Origin: Akkermansia muciniphila
GTDB lineage: Bacteria > Verrucomicrobiota > Verrucomicrobiia > Limisphaerales > BJHT01
DNA: 64,000 bases
Direction of reading: 5' to 3'
Assembly (NCBI GenBank): GCA_945861535.1
Contig: CAMAUZ010000002.1
Span: forward strand, 124,001-188,000
Of the stretch, positions 49,915-58,630 are shown one piece after another. Positions within the stretch are counted from its first letter, which is position 1. The number at the start of each line of letters is the position of its first letter. The position numbers and the translations under genes are program-made. Below the pieces are notes generated by a model, which had not been told where the DNA came from, made no database searches, and saw nothing but the letters and a program-made list of their open reading frames with translations.

Positions 49915-51318
49915 ATGAGCACAAAAGCCCTCTCTCGCCGCCGTTTCCTCCAATCCGGCGCCGTTGGTCTCGTCGGCGCGGCCCTGACGTTGCCTCGCCT
50001 GGACGCGCTCGCCCAGGTCGCGCCGAGCGGCGAGCGTCCGCCACGCGCGGAGGGCGTCACGGTCATCAACCCGCGCAGCCGCGTGCCGGTGGGCCTGATC
50101 ATTGATGACTCGACGTGCCTGGTGAACTTGAACCGCTTCGCGATGCCGCAGTTCAACGAGGTGTATCTCGGCGCGAAGGAAGTTTATCGCCGCAACTGGC
50201 GCGACTGGCCCGTCGAGATTCCCGACAAGTTTCTCCGCGCCTTCAACGACTGGGCCGTCGGCGCGGGGGTGCGCGGCAAGTTCAGCATCGTGCCCTTCCC
50301 CGCGTGCGTGGGCCGGCTCGACCGCGAGCTGCCCGGCTGGACGCGCCGCGAACTGGCCGACAGCCTCAAGCTTGTCCGCGAAGAGATGGCGCCCCACTGG
50401 GACATCACGCCCGAGATGGTCACGCACACGCGCGTGATTGATTTGAAGACCGGCCATCCGTATCCCGAGCTCACGCCGAAGTTCATGGAGAACTGGGAGT
50501 GGACCACTGGCAAGAGCACCGACGAAATCGGCGCCTACCTCGCCTACGCGCTGCAAATCTTGAAGGACGCCGGCCTGCCCGCCGACGGCATCACCACGCC
50601 CGGCGGCTTCGGCAAGAAGGCGCGCCCGCAGATGGCGCAGGCGACCTTGCAGGCGTGCCGCGACGTGTGCGGCACGGAGATTCCGCATTACTTCACCGAC
50701 CTCTTCACCGAGCCGGGCCGCAGCGTCGCGCCCGTGGTGCAATACGCCTCGGGCCTCGACGGCCCCGACCCGCGCTGCGTGGTCTATGTGCCCGGCTGCA
50801 CGGGCGATTGGACCGCCGGCTGGGACTGCACGAACCCCGGCGGCGCGGACAAATTCATCACGGCCGACGGCAAGAGCGGACGCATGGTGGAGGTCATCCA
50901 AAGCGGCGAGCCGGCGCTGATGTTCGGCCACTGGACGGGCATTTACTTCAACGGCTACGAGATCGGTTTCAAGATTCTGCAAGACGTGGTGAAGCGTCTG
51001 CAGGCTCGCTTCGACAACTTGCTCTGGATGAAAAACAGCGAGGTGGCCCGCTACTGGGCCGCAAAGGAACTCACGCGCCTCGAACGCGCCGGCAACACCG
51101 TGAAACTCCGCGCGCCCTACGCCTGTCCCGACTTCACCTTGCGCATCGCCGCCCGCGCACAGCAGCCCCCGCAACTCCGCGTCGCCGCCGAAGCCAAACC
51201 GCTCACCGAAGTCGCCGCGCCGCTCAAGCTCCAGCCCGGCACCTGGTGCCGCGACGGCGAGGCGACGCTCGTGTGCTTTGCGCTCAGCAAGGGACAATCG
51301 GAACTCGTCGTGGTGTAA
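49915..51318 (+). CDS. Tat-exported hypothetical protein, polysaccharide-deacetylase-like
   Basis: 467 residues. Tat leader MSTKALSRRRFLQSGAVGLV. The mature protein begins with VPVGLIIDDSTCLVNLNRFA; an early Asp-Asp and later GKFSIVPFPACVGRLDREL and HTRVIDLKTGHPYPEL are arranged like the barrel of carbohydrate esterase 4-type or glycoside-hydrolase-like NodB relatives, but the metal His pair is not obvious, so I do not assign an activity. The C-terminal part (from about 370) is a small beta domain. The family occurs widely in PVC bacteria. Neighbouring sugar isomerase, mutarotase and reductase genes suggest carbohydrate metabolism. Confidence 0.7.
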   Translation: MSTKALSRRRFLQSGAVGLVGAALTLPRLDALAQVAPSGERPPRAEGVTVINPRSRVPVGLIIDDSTCLVNLNRFAMPQFNEVYLGAKEVYRRNWRDWPVEIPDKFLRAFNDWAVGAGVRGKFSIVPFPACVGRLDRELPGWTRRELADSLKLVREEMAPHWDITPEMVTHTRVIDLKTGHPYPELTPKFMENWEWTTGKSTDEIGAYLAYALQILKDAGLPADGITTPGGFGKKARPQMAQATLQACRDVCGTEIPHYFTDLFTEPGRSVAPVVQYASGLDGPDPRCVVYVPGCTGDWTAGWDCTNPGGADKFITADGKSGRMVEVIQSGEPALMFGHWTGIYFNGYEIGFKILQDVVKRLQARFDNLLWMKNSEVARYWAAKELTRLERAGNTVKLRAPYACPDFTLRIAARAQQPPQLRVAAEAKPLTEVAAPLKLQPGTWCRDGEATLVCFALSKGQSELVVV

Positions 51319-51390
51319 ATCCGGCGCGCACCGCGGAAGGCTGCGCGCTCGCAATTTGCCAAACTTGCGCCCGCTTCGTACGATCACCAC

Positions 51391-51639
51391 ATGACAACGC
51401 TCTCCATCACCCTTGATGACGCGGCTGCGAACCGGGTTCAAACCGTCGCGCGGAAGAACCACACCACCGTCGAGCGGTTGTTCGTCTCCTTCGTCAGCAC
51501 TCTTGGCGGTCAGGATGCCAACGAAAGCCGCGACACGAATGACGAAGCCGCGGCCCGGCTCGTCCGCACGTTTCAAACGTTGAGCCGCCCGCTGGGTGGC
51601 AAGGGCTACGTCACCCGCGACGAGTTGTATGAGCGTTAG
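51391..51639 (+). CDS. VapB-type antitoxin
   Basis: 82 residues. MTTLSITLDDAAANRVQTVA is a ribbon-helix-helix DNA-binding start; the C-terminal ETLSRPLGGKGYVTRDELYE-like segment is the usual toxin-contact tail. It overlaps the PIN gene by 11 bases. Likely represses its own promoter as a complex with the toxin. Confidence 0.85.
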   Translation: MTTLSITLDDAAANRVQTVARKNHTTVERLFVSFVSTLGGQDANESRDTNDEAAARLVRTFQTLSRPLGGKGYVTRDELYER

Positions 51640-52063
51640 CCGTTTCTTGGACACCAACGTGATCGTCTATGCCTACGACACGAGCGATCCGATCAAACAA
51701 GCCAAAGCCCAAGCACTGTTGACTGCTGCCATGCGCCAGCGTGATGGCGCAATCTCCACCCAGGTGCTCGGCGAATTCTTCCACACCGTTGTCATCAAGC
51801 GGAAGCTCATGCCTGCCAGCGAAGCCGTGGAGATCATCAACGCACTGCGGGCCGGCCTGTCGGTCGCAGGCATTACGCTGGGCATTACGCTGGAATTGGT
51901 CATGGACGCCATCGCCATCCATCAGCGCGAGCAACTCCGGTACTGGGACGCGCTCATCGTCGCCACCGCCAAGAGCGTCGGTTGCGCTGAGATTGCGTCC
52001 GAGGACTTGAACGACGGTCAGGACTATGGCGGTGTTATCGTGGCGAATCCGTTTAAGGGCTAA
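51629..52063 (+). CDS. PIN-domain toxin, VapC type
   Basis: 144 residues from ATG 51629, overlapping the antitoxin gene. SRFLDTNVIVYAYDTSDPIK (D8) starts the PIN fold; QVLGEFFH supplies Glu; LRYWDALIVATAKSVGC and SEDLNDGQDYGGVIVANPF are the conserved third acidic motif and C-terminal strand. Predicted ribonuclease. Confidence 0.92.
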   Translation: MSVSRFLDTNVIVYAYDTSDPIKQAKAQALLTAAMRQRDGAISTQVLGEFFHTVVIKRKLMPASEAVEIINALRAGLSVAGITLGITLELVMDAIAIHQREQLRYWDALIVATAKSVGCAEIASEDLNDGQDYGGVIVANPFKG

Positions 52064-52214
52064 CTGGCGGCGACACCGTCCTGCTTTCCGGGCACCGCTC
52101 AACTGCATTGGCAAACCGCTGGAAAAACCGCCTGTCTTTTCTCGCTCCGGTTGCCCCAAACTGCCCGCGTTGACCGAAGACCAATCTGCAAGACACCTGA
52201 CCCAGCCTGCCACC

Positions 52215-53147
52215 ATGCAAACCCGCCCCCTCGGCCGCACCGGCCTCCAACTCCCCATCCTCAGCTTCGGCGCGTCGTCGCTCGGCGCGGAGTTCCGCAG
52301 TGTGAAAATTGACGAGGCCCTAGCCAGCGTCCGCGTCGCGCTCGAGTGCGGGCTGAACTTCATCGACACCTCGCCGTTCTATGGCCGCGGCATGAGCGAG
52401 GTGCTGCTCGGCATCGCGCTCAAGGGCGTGCCGCGCGACAGCTACACGCTCTGCACCAAGCTCGGCCGCTACGACCTGTCGCACTTTGATTTCTCCGCGA
52501 AGCGCGTCGCCGAGAGCGTGGACGTGAGCCTGCACCGGCTCGGCACCGACCACCTTGACATCATCCTCTGCCACGACATCGAGTTCGTGCCGATGCAGCA
52601 GATTGTGGACGAAACCCTCCCGGCGCTGCGCAAGATTCAGCAGTCCGGCAAGGTGCGCTTCATCGGCTTCAGCGGCTATCCGATGAAGATTTTCAAATTC
52701 ATCCTCGACCAGACCGACGTGGATTGCGTGCTCTCCTACAACCAATACACGCTCCAGAACACGCGCTTTGCCGACGAGGCCGTGCCGTATCTCAAGGCCA
52801 AGGGCGTGGGCGTGATGAACGCCGGGCCGTTCAGCGCACGCCTGCTCACCAACGCGCCGCTGCCCGCGTGGCTCAAGGAACCCGAGTCCGTGAAAGCCGC
52901 CGCCCGCGCCGCCGCCGCGCACTGCGCCAGCAAGGGTGTGGACATCGCCAAGCTCGCGCTCCAGTTCAGCCTCGCGAACCCCGACATCGCCACGACCGTC
53001 AGCGGCAGCGCGAATCCGAACAACATCCGCAACTGGGCCAAGTGGGCCGCCGAGCCGCTCGACCAACAGCTCCTCGCCGAGGTGCTGGCGATCTTCGCCC
53101 CGGTGAAGAACCTCGGGCACAAGGAAGGGCTGTTGGAAAATAATTAG
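52215..53147 (+). CDS. Aldo/keto reductase, L-galactose dehydrogenase-like
   Basis: 310 residues from ATG 52215. MQTRPLGRTGLQLPILSFGA is the AKR start; DTSPFYGRGMSEVLLG holds the catalytic Asp and Tyr, TKLGRY the Lys and ILCHDIEFV the His. Sequence blocks RVAESVDVSLHRLGTDHLDI and GFSGYPMKIFKFIL match the L-galactose/L-fucose dehydrogenase group of AKRs. This would fit the fucose-mutarotase-like gene 3 kb upstream. Cytoplasmic NAD(P)-dependent oxidoreductase. Confidence 0.9.
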   Translation: MQTRPLGRTGLQLPILSFGASSLGAEFRSVKIDEALASVRVALECGLNFIDTSPFYGRGMSEVLLGIALKGVPRDSYTLCTKLGRYDLSHFDFSAKRVAESVDVSLHRLGTDHLDIILCHDIEFVPMQQIVDETLPALRKIQQSGKVRFIGFSGYPMKIFKFILDQTDVDCVLSYNQYTLQNTRFADEAVPYLKAKGVGVMNAGPFSARLLTNAPLPAWLKEPESVKAAARAAAAHCASKGVDIAKLALQFSLANPDIATTVSGSANPNNIRNWAKWAAEPLDQQLLAEVLAIFAPVKNLGHKEGLLENN

Positions 53148-53156
53148 CCCGTCCCC

Positions 53157-53690
53157 GTGGACATCACCGATTTCATCAAGCTGGCCGCACAGGAGCCACC
53201 GCTGCCGTTCCTGATCATCGGCGGCTATGCGGTCGGTGCCCATGGTCACACGCGGGCGACGTTCGACGTGGATTTCCTCGTTCGCGCGGCGGACCGGGAG
53301 ACTTGGCTGGGGCGACTGGTAGCGGCGGGGCTGAAGCTGTTCGCCCAGACGAAGTCCTTCGCTCAATTCAGCCAGCCGTCCGCAGGCGATGGACTGGATC
53401 TTATGTTCGTGGATGACGCGACCTATGACCGAATGTGGCAGGCGGCGGAGCTGCGCGACTTCGGCGGAGTTCCGGCCCGCATTCCCTGCTTGGACCACGT
53501 CCTCGCCCTGAAGCTCCATGTGCTGAAGCAGGCGCTGCCGCATCGCACGTCCAAAGATGCCGAGGATGTGGAAATGCTGGTGCGTCGTAACGAACTGAAC
53601 CTGCTCGACCCGCGCTATGAAACGCTCTTCCTCAAATATGGAACCCGTGAAATTTACGACACCTTCGTCCGCATCCTGCGTCATCCGTGA
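53157..53690 (+). CDS. AbiEii-like nucleotidyltransferase
   Basis: 177 residues from GTG 53157. FLIIGGYAVGAHGHTRATFDVDFLV is the GG...DxD nucleotidyltransferase core in the style of AbiEii/DUF6036 proteins, and LDHVLALKLHVLKQALPHRTSKDAEDVEML is the conserved KD.ED segment of that family. Such enzymes act as toxins in type IV toxin-antitoxin pairs or as antitoxin-like modules. Two small genes follow, the first overlapping its 3' end by about 50 bases. Confidence 0.8.
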   Translation: MDITDFIKLAAQEPPLPFLIIGGYAVGAHGHTRATFDVDFLVRAADRETWLGRLVAAGLKLFAQTKSFAQFSQPSAGDGLDLMFVDDATYDRMWQAAELRDFGGVPARIPCLDHVLALKLHVLKQALPHRTSKDAEDVEMLVRRNELNLLDPRYETLFLKYGTREIYDTFVRILRHP

Positions 53691-53874
53691 TGCGCCGCTG
53701 CCGAGTCTGGATTTGCACCTCCCCGAGAGCGATGGCTTCGACCCTTTGCCACCGCTCGTCTCGCTGGACACGATGACCGCGCGCAGCCGGCAGTTGCGCC
53801 AATGGTTTCCGCACGGCATCCGAACCGAGGAAGAGCGCTGGCAGGCCAAGTCCACCGCACCGTTTGTCATCTAG
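53638..53874 (+). CDS. Small hypothetical protein following nucleotidyltransferase
   Basis: 78 residues from ATG 53638, overlapping the previous gene by 53 bases in another frame. Pro/Leu/Asp-rich first half, then LDTMTARSRQLRQWFPHGIRTEEERWQAKSTAPFVI, a compact, charged helical segment. The overlap and shared strand suggest a functional partner of the nucleotidyltransferase, possibly its antitoxin. Family not recognised. Confidence 0.6.
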   Translation: MEPVKFTTPSSASCVIRDAPLPSLDLHLPESDGFDPLPPLVSLDTMTARSRQLRQWFPHGIRTEEERWQAKSTAPFVI

Positions 53875-53901
53875 CCTCCGGTGCGCAGGCCCGTGAACTT
53901 T

Positions 53902-54144
53902 ATGAACGCGTCCTCCAAAGACTCGCCTGACTCACCTGCGAACCGCCCCGCGGCCGCGCGCGAAACCTCGCCCGACTTGCAGTTCGATCTCCCAGTGGTG
54001 CCGGGCTACCGGGAACGTCCGCCCGCAGGCAGTTGGGAAGCCGGCTACTGGCTCAGGCTGGCGGCGCTGGAGTTGGTGAAGAACCGGCCCGAAGTTTTCG
54101 CCGAGCGCGACCGGCAGATGTGCGATGTGGAGTTCAAGGCGTGA
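53902..54144 (+). CDS. Small hypothetical protein
   Basis: 80 residues from ATG 53902. Disordered, acidic N-terminus and a C-terminal half with PGYRERPPAGSWEAGYWLRLAALELVKNRPEVF. Third gene of the nucleotidyltransferase cluster, 27 bases after the previous stop. No family recognised. Confidence 0.5.
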   Translation: MNASSKDSPDSPANRPAAARETSPDLQFDLPVVPGYRERPPAGSWEAGYWLRLAALELVKNRPEVFAERDRQMCDVEFKA

Positions 54145-54300
54145 GCCGCTGAAGGGCGCTGCGATTCGCAGATTACCCGCGCGTCGCGTGGAACACGTCG
54201 GTGGAATCAGCGGGCGGACCTGAGCAAGGTAGTCCTACCTTTTTCAATCATGAGTGCCAGCTCCGTGACGTGATCCCGCACCGCCGGCCCCGGAAAAGCA

Positions 54301-54332
54301 CCGGGCCGGAAGGATCGCTCCCTTCGGCCCGG
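54301..54332. terminator. Hairpin downstream of prepilin gene
   Basis: Stem CCGGGCCGGAAGG (54301-54313) pairs with CCTTCGGCCCGG (54321-54332), loop of seven. On the minus strand it is followed by GTGCTTTTCC, a weak T-run. It lies about 28 bases past the stop of the minus-strand prepilin gene and at the end of the plus-strand small-gene cluster, so it may end both. Confidence 0.45.
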
Positions 54333-54359
54333 CAGGGTCCGACTGACCGACCGGGAAGA

Positions 54360-54707
54360 CTACAGCGTGTGTGCGCCGCCGGTGGTGCAGGTGGGCGCGC
54401 TGCTCACGGTGAAGGCCGTGTTGTAATTGCCGCCCGCCGGACACGTCGGCACCGTGCTACCCTTGATGTAATCGGTGATCAGCGCGGCGCTCACGGTGTC
54501 CGTGCCGGACTTCTTGTTCTCGAGCGCCCATTGCTGGGCCGCGCCGTCGAGTTGTTTGAGGTTGGCGATGCACGAGTTGACCTGGGCGGTCGTGCGGGCC
54601 TTGACGAAGTTCGGAATCGCGATGGCGGCCAGCAGGCCGATGATGGCGACGACGATCATGATTTCCACGAGGGTGAACCCCGACTGGCGATGGGTGGTGA
54701 TTTTCAT
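54360..54707 (-). CDS. Type II secretion/type IV pilus prepilin (PulG-like)
   Basis: 115 residues. Leader MKITTHRQSG with cleavage after G, then FTLVEIMIVVAIIGLLAAIAIPNFVKAR, the canonical class III prepilin helix with Glu+5. The C-terminal half has TCPAGGNYNTAFTVSSAPTC, the disulfide-like end of PVC-type PulG pseudopilins. Lone gene, not adjacent to the pilus locus at 39-44 kb. Confidence 0.93.
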   Translation of the reverse strand: MKITTHRQSGFTLVEIMIVVAIIGLLAAIAIPNFVKARTTAQVNSCIANLKQLDGAAQQWALENKKSGTDTVSAALITDYIKGSTVPTCPAGGNYNTAFTVSSAPTCTTGGAHTL

Positions 54708-54777
54708 ACGGTTTTAACTTCCTTTGCTCTGCGGCGTGAACTGGGCGAAAGCCGGTTTACGAATTTATTAACTTAAG

Positions 54778-55437
54778 ACTGCATAGCGTTCACTGTTTGG
54801 CTTTCGCGAACCGCAAAACCTTGGGAAGCAATCATGATGCCAGCACATTTTCCGCCACGCAGCGCGACTGGCGAACACGCCGATGTCAGGGCGAAATGGT
54901 GGCGCTGGTCCGTGGTGGGCGGGTGCTGAGGAAACGCCAAATGGGTTGCCTGCATTGCCGTTAGAAAACCGCGAGCCGCTCGGGGCGAACCGGGGTGAAC
55001 GGTGTTGGTTGGGAGTCGGGGCGGGACGAAGTGGCGGGCCGCAGCGAATTGGCCGCCGTGCTTCCGGCGCTGGATTGCGCGGCGACAGCCGGCCATTTAC
55101 GGGAGGGTGGCGACGCTCAGGTTGCGCACGAAGCGACGGCACGGGTTGGGCCGTCCGCCCGCCACAGGATCCACCGGGAAGCACCACCACCGTCTCCATT
55201 CGTGCGGCAGTGTGTCCCACAATGGGACAATCACCACGGGGCACCCGCCGCGGTTTTGCGGAGCGGGGCGTCCCAGGCCGGAAGCGGGGCTGATTCTTCC
55301 GCCAGCGCCGGGGAACGCGGCGGCGGGCGCGCGGGAGAAGTGCCCTTGACGGTGTTCGGGGGCGCACCCACTATCCCGCCGCGTTAAGCCGTCGGGCGAG
55401 AAAGGCCAGTGGTGGCGGCGATACATTCCCATCAAAC
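54778..55437. other. Gene-free stretch
   Basis: 660 bases between the prepilin and Sel1-repeat genes. Several overlapping frames exist on both strands, but their translations are Arg/Pro-rich and of low complexity. No palindrome of the families found elsewhere stands out. It should hold the promoters of both flanking genes, which diverge from it. Confidence 0.5.
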
Positions 55438-57108
55438 ATGAAGCGTTTCACTTGCTGCCGTCGATTGCCGGGGCGTTGGATTTGGATCTTGGTCGTCGCG
55501 CTGGGTGCGGCGTTGTCGCCGGAGCGGGGCGTGGCACAGGCGCCGCCGGGGGGCGCATCGGCGGTGAATTGGGCGACGAAGACGATGGATGAAATCCGGC
55601 AGGGAGCCGAACGCGGGGATGCGGTGGCGCAGCGCGTTTTGGGCAATGCCTGCCTGACCGGTCAGGGGATGCCGCAGAATCTCCCGCTGGCGGTGCAGTG
55701 GTTTCGCAAGGCCGCGGAACAAAAGGATGCGCTGTCGCAGTTCGCCATCGGGATGTTGCACGACGAAGGCAAGGGCGTGCCGCAGGATCGCAAGAAGGCG
55801 GCGCGTTGGTTCCGGCTGGCGGCGGATCAGGGCCTGCCGGAGGCGCAGTACAATCTCGGGGTTTGCTACGCGGAGGGCGAGGGTGTCGGGAAGGATGAAA
55901 TCGAGGCGGTGAAGTGGTTCCGCCGGGCCGCCGAGCAGAAGGATGTGCAGGCGCAGGCGTATCTCGGGCTGGCGCTCCGCGAGGGCAAAGGGGTCGAGAG
56001 AAATCCGGCGGAAGCGGCGAGCTGGCTGCTGCGCGCGGCGTACAACGGCGACATGGTCGCGCAGTTTTTCCTCGGCATGATGCACCGCGACGGCGACGGC
56101 GTGGCGAAGGATTTGCCGGACGCGATCAAGTGGGTGCGGCGGTCCGCCGAGGCCGGCTATGCGGAGGCGCAATATTTCCTCGGGACGGCGTATTTCAGCG
56201 GCGAAGGCCTTGAGAAGGATCAGGCGTCGGCGGTGCAGTGGTTTCAGAAGTCGGCCGCGGGCGGGCATCCCCGCGCGATGGCCGCGCTCGGGCAGGCCTT
56301 TGGCAAGGGCGAAGGCGTCAAGGCCGACGCTGCGGAGTCGCTCAAGTGGTATCGGCTGGCGGCGGAGAAAGGCGATGCGAGCGCGCAGTATCAGCTTGGG
56401 CTGGCGTTCCAAAGCGGGCGCGGGGTGAGCGCCGATCCGGCCCAGGCGCAGCAGTGGCTGCAGAAAGCCGCCGAGCAGGGGCATTCGCAAGCCCGGGCGC
56501 TGCTGGTGGGCACGGGGGCGGCTCCGGGTCCGGTGGCCAGCAAACCGGCGCCGGCCAATCCCGGTACCAACGCCATGATCAAGACGTTTCCGCCGCCGCC
56601 CGGAGTGCGCGAGGTGCGGGCGCCGGAGACGGCCGCCTTTCCGTCGCCGCCCGCGCCGGGTGGCACTCCGCCGAAGCCGCTGCCGACGACGACGGGGGAA
56701 GCAGGCGCGGAAAATCCTCAGTCGTTGGCGGCGGGCAAAACGGAGCGCGGGGGGGGAACTGACCGGCTGGCGGGCCTGTCGTTCGGGGGCGAGCCGCGCT
56801 ATAACCTGTCGGCCTTGCTGGCGATCCTCGCGATCGCGTGCGGCGTGATGGCAGTCACGGGCCTGGTCGCGCTCGTATATGTGCGCGGTCGGATGGCGAG
56901 TTTGCAGGAGGAAATTCAGGAGACCAAATACGAGCTGGCCAAGGCCAACGTCAGCCTCACGATCATCCAGCGCACGGTCGAGGAGATGGCTCTGGAAGCG
57001 CGGTTGCACGCGCCCGACGCGAATGATCGCGCCGGTGCCGGCGCGGCCGCACCGCGGCAGCCGGAAGCGGTGTCGTTCCGTCCGCAGCGCACGCGATCGG
57101 CGGTTTGA
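55438..57108 (+). CDS. Sel1-repeat protein with membrane anchor
   Basis: 556 residues. N-terminal signal or anchor (WIWILVVALGAALS). About nine Sel1-like repeats (about residues 45-350) of 36 residues, with the pattern AxxWFRKAAEQ...AQFxLGxxYxxGxGVxxD, for example AVKWFRRAAEQKDVQAQAYL. Then a Pro/Ala-rich linker, one membrane segment (LSALLAILAIACGVMAVTGL, about 460-482) and a coiled coil. Sel1 repeats form solenoids for protein-protein contacts; here exposed in the periplasm with the coiled coil in the cytoplasm, or the reverse. Partner unknown. Confidence 0.9.
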   Translation: MKRFTCCRRLPGRWIWILVVALGAALSPERGVAQAPPGGASAVNWATKTMDEIRQGAERGDAVAQRVLGNACLTGQGMPQNLPLAVQWFRKAAEQKDALSQFAIGMLHDEGKGVPQDRKKAARWFRLAADQGLPEAQYNLGVCYAEGEGVGKDEIEAVKWFRRAAEQKDVQAQAYLGLALREGKGVERNPAEAASWLLRAAYNGDMVAQFFLGMMHRDGDGVAKDLPDAIKWVRRSAEAGYAEAQYFLGTAYFSGEGLEKDQASAVQWFQKSAAGGHPRAMAALGQAFGKGEGVKADAAESLKWYRLAAEKGDASAQYQLGLAFQSGRGVSADPAQAQQWLQKAAEQGHSQARALLVGTGAAPGPVASKPAPANPGTNAMIKTFPPPPGVREVRAPETAAFPSPPAPGGTPPKPLPTTTGEAGAENPQSLAAGKTERGGGTDRLAGLSFGGEPRYNLSALLAILAIACGVMAVTGLVALVYVRGRMASLQEEIQETKYELAKANVSLTIIQRTVEEMALEARLHAPDANDRAGAGAAAPRQPEAVSFRPQRTRSAV

Positions 57109-57180
57109 TGCGGTGTCCTCCGAAGTTCTCGGGAGTTTCGCCCACCAGTTTTGCCCACGCAGTGGGGAGGTGATCCGCAG

Positions 57181-57265
57181 TGGGTAGGGCGCGGCTGTCC
57201 TCAGCGCGCCGCGAACCGTGCGAACGTCCCACCGGCGCGCTGAGGACAGCCGCGCCCTACCCACC
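57181..57265. repeat. Perfect 32-base palindrome
   Basis: Arms 57181-57212 and 57234-57265 are exact reverse complements. Contains GGGCGCGGCTGTCCTCAGCG. Same family as 44619-44689. It lies between the convergent Sel1-repeat and NicO genes, as its relative lies between convergent genes, which suits a terminator role. The following 200 bases to 57460 hold no other recognisable feature. Confidence 0.92.
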
Positions 57266-57460
57266 AAATTCAGGGAAGGCGAAACCATCGGCGCGAACGA
57301 CGCGCGCTGCGTTCACCCAAAGCGGCGCAGCAGACGCAGAATGGCGTGTCGGGGCGTTGCCGCCGCCACTTTGTCAGTTGAACCTAGCTTTGGCAAAGAC
57401 GACGGCGCGCTGGCGGAGGTAGAATGCGAGGAGGCGGTCAGTCATGCCAGCGGGGTGGAT

Positions 57461-58552
57461 TTAATGAGCGAGGTGGCGGATGCCTTGGATGGCCACCAGC
57501 AGACCGATGACGGCGAGCAGTCCGCAACTAGCGTAGGGCAGTTTGCGCGTGAGTGGGCCAAGCCAGGCCAGCCGCTGGGTCGCGTGCTTCACGGACAGGG
57601 CGGCTAGCGTGCCCACGGCGACAAGCGTGAGCGCCAGCCCGAGGCTGAACGCGAGGACGATGGCGAAGCCGAGGGTGAACTCCTTCATTTGCATGCAGAC
57701 CAGCAGGACCGCGAAGGCGGAGGGACAGGGCAGCAGACCGCCCGTCAGGCCGAAGAGGACGATTTGCCACGTTGTCACGCGGCGGTTGGCGAAACGCTTT
57801 TCCAATTCAGCGGCGTGCTCGCGGGCGTGGGCGTCGTCGTGACCGTGGTCATGGTCGTGATCGTGATGGTGCGCCTCGGTGAACTGGGTTTGCAGGATTT
57901 GCGTTCCGCCCGCGCGGGGCAGGCGGAGTTCCACGGCGAACTCGTGCGGTTCGGGAATGTCCGTCGCGGACGCGATGAAGTCGCCGCGCGTCACGAAGGC
58001 GAAGGTCTGCCGGGCACCGTCGGGCCGCAGCGTGGCGAGCGTGACGGACTCCGCCGCCAGCGGGGCCACGGACTTTCCCTGGCCGTCGCGGAAATGCAGC
58101 TCGAAGTGCGGCGGCACGCCTGCCTCGAAGACGGCGATTTCCACGTCGCCGCGGTCCAGCTTGAGCAGGGTGCCGCCGTGCGGCCCGCGTTCGGCCTCGG
58201 GCTTTGCCTGGGATTGCTCGCGGCGAATGCGCCAGAACATCCATCCGGCCATCGCCATGACCATGAGCCCGGTGGCCAGCGCAAAATATGGTTCCGCCTC
58301 TTCGACATTGAAGCGGCCCGCGTAGCGCAGCCCGACCAACGCCAGCACCCAGATGATGGCCGTGTGCGAAAGCGTGGCGGACAAGCCCAGCAACGCGGCC
58401 TGCCGGACCGTGCCCCGGATGGAAATGATGAACGCGGCCATCACCGTCTTGCTGTGCCCCGGCTCCAAGCCATGCAGCGCGCCGAGCACGACCGCGGTCG
58501 GGATGAACAGCCAGGCGTGGCCCTGCGTGAGATACTCTTGGAAGGAGGTCAT
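57461..58552 (-). CDS. NicO-family nickel/cobalt transporter with extra soluble domain
   Basis: 363 residues. Membrane part: GALHGLEPGHSKTVMAAFI (HGLxPGH motif), LSHTAIIWVLALVG, and after an insertion GGLLPCPSAFAVLLVCMQMKEFTLGFAI, as in RcnA/NicO nickel-cobalt efflux or uptake proteins. The loop between the two halves is unusually long (about 115-235) and contains a soluble beta-rich domain (GPHGGTLLKLDRGDVEIAVF and onward) followed by a His/Asp-rich run HHHDHDHDHGHDD that should bind metal. RcnA has only the His-rich loop. Last gene of a minus-strand metal operon. Confidence 0.88.
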   Translation of the reverse strand: MTSFQEYLTQGHAWLFIPTAVVLGALHGLEPGHSKTVMAAFIISIRGTVRQAALLGLSATLSHTAIIWVLALVGLRYAGRFNVEEAEPYFALATGLMVMAMAGWMFWRIRREQSQAKPEAERGPHGGTLLKLDRGDVEIAVFEAGVPPHFELHFRDGQGKSVAPLAAESVTLATLRPDGARQTFAFVTRGDFIASATDIPEPHEFAVELRLPRAGGTQILQTQFTEAHHHDHDHDHGHDDAHAREHAAELEKRFANRRVTTWQIVLFGLTGGLLPCPSAFAVLLVCMQMKEFTLGFAIVLAFSLGLALTLVAVGTLAALSVKHATQRLAWLGPLTRKLPYASCGLLAVIGLLVAIQGIRHLAH

Positions 58553-58630
58553 GGGTGTTGGGGTGTTGCTATTGCTGCCTGCGGTTCCGCTGGCGGCTGG
58601 GCGACGGCGTGACTGGGTAGGGATGCTGGC

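Noticed and set aside
49669-51657. 662-residue minus-strand frame opposite the Tat-exported protein
   Set aside because: Antisense shadow across a gene with a clear Tat signal; no recognisable domain.
54768-55367. 199-residue minus-strand frame upstream of the Sel1-repeat gene
   Set aside because: Pro/Arg-rich translation without hydrophobic core or motif; competing frames look equally random.
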